Shown here: piece by piece, positions 62,293 through 64,000 of the stretch
Layout: each line of letters starts with the position of its first letter
Numbering within the stretch: position 1 is the first letter of the stretch
Source of the DNA: Bogoriella caseilytica
Lineage (GTDB): Bacteria > Actinomycetota > Actinomycetes > Actinomycetales > Actinomycetaceae
DNA: 64,000 bases
Assembly (NCBI RefSeq): GCF_003752405.1
Contig: NZ_RKHK01000001.1
Span: 2,976,001-3,040,000 of the forward strand
Direction: 5' to 3'
Position numbers and translations under genes: made by a program
Notes under the pieces: model-generated
What the model saw: the letters and a program-made list of their open reading frames with translations, nothing else
Databases searched by the model: none
Told to the model about the DNA's origin: nothing

Positions 62293-63972
62293 CTAATCGT
62301 CGCTGGGCTGCAGGGTGGCCACGTGGTCGGTGGTGGCGAAGACGCCTTCCAGTTCAGCCAGGAAGTGCGGGAAGTGCTTGGCGAAACGCCCCAGGTCAGG
62401 GCTGTTCTCGAAGCCGCCGAACCAGGCCACCCCGGGCTCGCCATTGGCCGCAGGAGCGAGTTCGGAGAACTTCTCGAGCCATGATTTCGTCTCTCCGAGC
62501 ACCACCGCGTAGGGCAGTCCGCGGGAGAAGACCAGTTCACGGTCCGCCTCGGGAATGCCTTCGGGCGCCAGCAGGTGCAGGTGGTGGCGCATCGCGATGA
62601 CCTCACCGGCGGCTTGGCTTCCCAGGCCGGTGCGCAAGGGCAGGAAGCGCGGCGCGAGGAGGACCAGGACTCCGGCCCCGATGGTGGCCACGCCGATGAG
62701 AGCATGGCCGATGGTGAGAGCGAGCGCGACCCCGCCCACGAAGCCCAGCATGATGAGGGCCCCGCCGATCCAAGTGGGCCAGCCGCGTGCGGTGCGATCG
62801 GCGAACCAACCCCGGGCGAAGATCTCACCGTAGATGCCGCCGCGCACGGCACCCAGATCGAGAGCGGTGGCTTCCCCGAGTGAGGAGACCGGCCTGGCCT
62901 GCTCATCGGGCGCAAGGCCCGCCACCAGCGTCTGTTCGTAGGGCCTCAGCGCATCGGCGTCACCGGCCCCGCGGGAGACCACCCAGTCCACCGTGTCGTC
63001 GTGATCGCGGACCTCCGCGAAATGCAGGTGCCCGCGCACGGCCAGGCCCACAGTGGCCGCGGCGAGGTCGACGGGGTCCACCGACGCATCGATGAGGGTG
63101 CCGGCCTGCCCGGGAGGGATGTTGTGCGGGGTGACCACGTCGACCTTCTCGCCGTAGGCGATGATGGAGTCGACGTGGCCGGACTCGAGGGCGGCCAGGT
63201 CTCGGCGGCGCGTCACCGCCACGGACACGCTGGCCAGCACGACCAACGCGGCGAGCCCGGCGAAGGCCAGCGCAGCCGGCAGCGTCATGGACAGTGCCCG
63301 GGACAGTGTCATGACTTCGTCCCACTGGGCGCTCACGGGCACGGTGCCATCGGGTAGACCGACCACGATCTCGATGCGGTGCCCGGCGTCGAGTCCGCGC
63401 TGATCGATCTCGAGGATCCCGGAGTGACTGAGGGCCGCGAGGGTGCAGCGCGCCGCGGATTCGGGGGCGCCGGAGCGGCAGTCCGCGAGTGCCATCCGAG
63501 GAGTGGGAGCCAGCACGGCGGCCGTCACCTGTCCGATCTCCCCGTTCCACCAGCCGGTGGGGTACCAGGTGAGAGTCTGCTCGTCAGGGCCCTGGGCCAC
63601 TGCACCGGTGACCGTGTAGGCGATCTCTGTCTCGCCCTCCGGTGCCGTGGCCGTCAGCGAGTCCCCGTCGGCCTCGGCAGCGCCGGCACCCGAGACGGAG
63701 AGGTTCTCCACGGTGTAGACCCGCTCCGCGGCCTCACCGGCCGGCTGCCGCAGTGGCTGGTCCCGGCTCACCTCCATGCCTACTGGCACGGTGATCCGCT
63801 CAGTCACCGCGAGGAGGCCCTCGTCATCGAGCATCAACTCCACGCGAATGGTGGGAGCCGCCTCGTCAGGTGCCTCGCTCTCGGCTTCGTCGGCGCTGGC
63901 CGTGACGGACAGCCCTGCGATGGCAAGGCCAAGAGCGAGCGTGGCGAGGAGGCGAGGAGCACGGCGGCGCAT
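62293..63972 (-). CDS. DUF2207 family secreted/membrane protein
   Basis: A 559-residue protein. A signal peptide (about 1-27, ending SVTASA) precedes an external DUF2207 domain (EGLLAVTERITVPVGME, ALADCRSGAPESAARCTLA with two cysteines that may form a disulfide). A membrane helix (ALAFAGLAALVVLASVSVAV) and cytoplasmic region with PPGQAGTLIDASVDPVDLAAATVGLAVRGHL follow, then two adjacent helices near residue 410-450 and a C-terminal soluble domain ending in a segment usual for this family. The function of DUF2207 is unknown. It converges on relA with a 30-bp gap; no partner genes are visible before the window ends. Confidence 0.85.
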   Translation of the reverse strand: MRRRAPRLLATLALGLAIAGLSVTASADEAESEAPDEAAPTIRVELMLDDEGLLAVTERITVPVGMEVSRDQPLRQPAGEAAERVYTVENLSVSGAGAAEADGDSLTATAPEGETEIAYTVTGAVAQGPDEQTLTWYPTGWWNGEIGQVTAAVLAPTPRMALADCRSGAPESAARCTLAALSHSGILEIDQRGLDAGHRIEIVVGLPDGTVPVSAQWDEVMTLSRALSMTLPAALAFAGLAALVVLASVSVAVTRRRDLAALESGHVDSIIAYGEKVDVVTPHNIPPGQAGTLIDASVDPVDLAAATVGLAVRGHLHFAEVRDHDDTVDWVVSRGAGDADALRPYEQTLVAGLAPDEQARPVSSLGEATALDLGAVRGGIYGEIFARGWFADRTARGWPTWIGGALIMLGFVGGVALALTIGHALIGVATIGAGVLVLLAPRFLPLRTGLGSQAAGEVIAMRHHLHLLAPEGIPEADRELVFSRGLPYAVVLGETKSWLEKFSELAPAANGEPGVAWFGGFENSPDLGRFAKHFPHFLAELEGVFATTDHVATLQPSDD

Positions 63973-64000
63973 GCCGGAACTGTAGCGCGCGGCGGCGCAG

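Overview
The window is GC-rich, tightly packed bacterial chromosome. It reads as a Gram-positive actinobacterium, most likely of the order Micrococcales (Ruaniaceae, Bogoriellaceae or Beutenbergiaceae would fit; I cannot decide which). The evidence is the many GTG starts, 1-4 nt stop/start overlaps, and marker genes typical of Actinobacteria: sepH, DUF4193, DUF3093, DUF3710, DUF3159, DUF3000, the pgsA-patA-pimA phosphatidylinositol-mannoside block, and the order yebC-ruvCAB-yajC-secDF-apt-relA. I found no insertion sequence, phage gene, CRISPR array or origin.

Layout. 1-7.7 kb: the end of an ADP-forming acyl-CoA synthetase gene, a DUF5998 gene, a phosphodiesterase, sepH, and a conserved actinobacterial block (DUF4193, DUF3093, DUF3710, DUF3159, TRAM-type RNA methyltransferase) that seems to lack dut and the TrkA/APC transport genes often found there. 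7.8-17.1 kb: aconitase with an upstream palindrome, an epimerase, a lipoprotein serpin, dxs, and an RNase D/DUF3000 pair on the minus strand. 17.2-19.8 kb: an ATP-grasp ligase next to a FemAB-type transferase, plausibly a peptidoglycan cross-bridge pair. 19.9-24.1 kb: a siderophore-uptake ABC operon behind a DtxR/IdeR-type iron box.

24.1-42.5 kb is the accessory carbohydrate island. On the minus strand a LacI-family regulator leads an overlapping treX(glgX)-treY-treZ set, the glycogen-to-trehalose route. Divergent from it, behind a perfect 20-bp palindrome abutting a TTGACA -35 element, lies a sugar ABC operon (binding protein, two permeases, GH3 glycosidase). This is followed by a minus-strand GH13_18 sugar phosphorylase and a second ABC operon. 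Neither sugar importer has its own ATPase gene. The second operon has a long hairpin, a 16-bp palindrome and a candidate 39-codon coupled leader ORF before its first permease.

42.5-45.3 kb: four tRNA genes (Val-CAC divergent from Gly-GCC, Cys-GCA, Val-GAC) and a secreted LPXTG-anchored esterase. 45.4-52.5 kb: thrS, a HIT protein, then the PI/PIM block and a PrsW protease and Nudix gene in one overlapping run. 52.5-62.3 kb: yebC, Holliday-junction genes ruvCAB, the SecDF-YajC export accessory complex, apt and the stringent-response gene relA. A DUF2207 membrane protein on the minus strand ends the window.

No wholly new system is evident. The best leads are the LacI-treXYZ/ABC/GH3 arrangement, the ATP-grasp/FemAB pair, the coupled leader ORF, the RNA methyltransferase that has lost all four expected Fe-S cysteines, and the calcium-loop-like insert in SecD.
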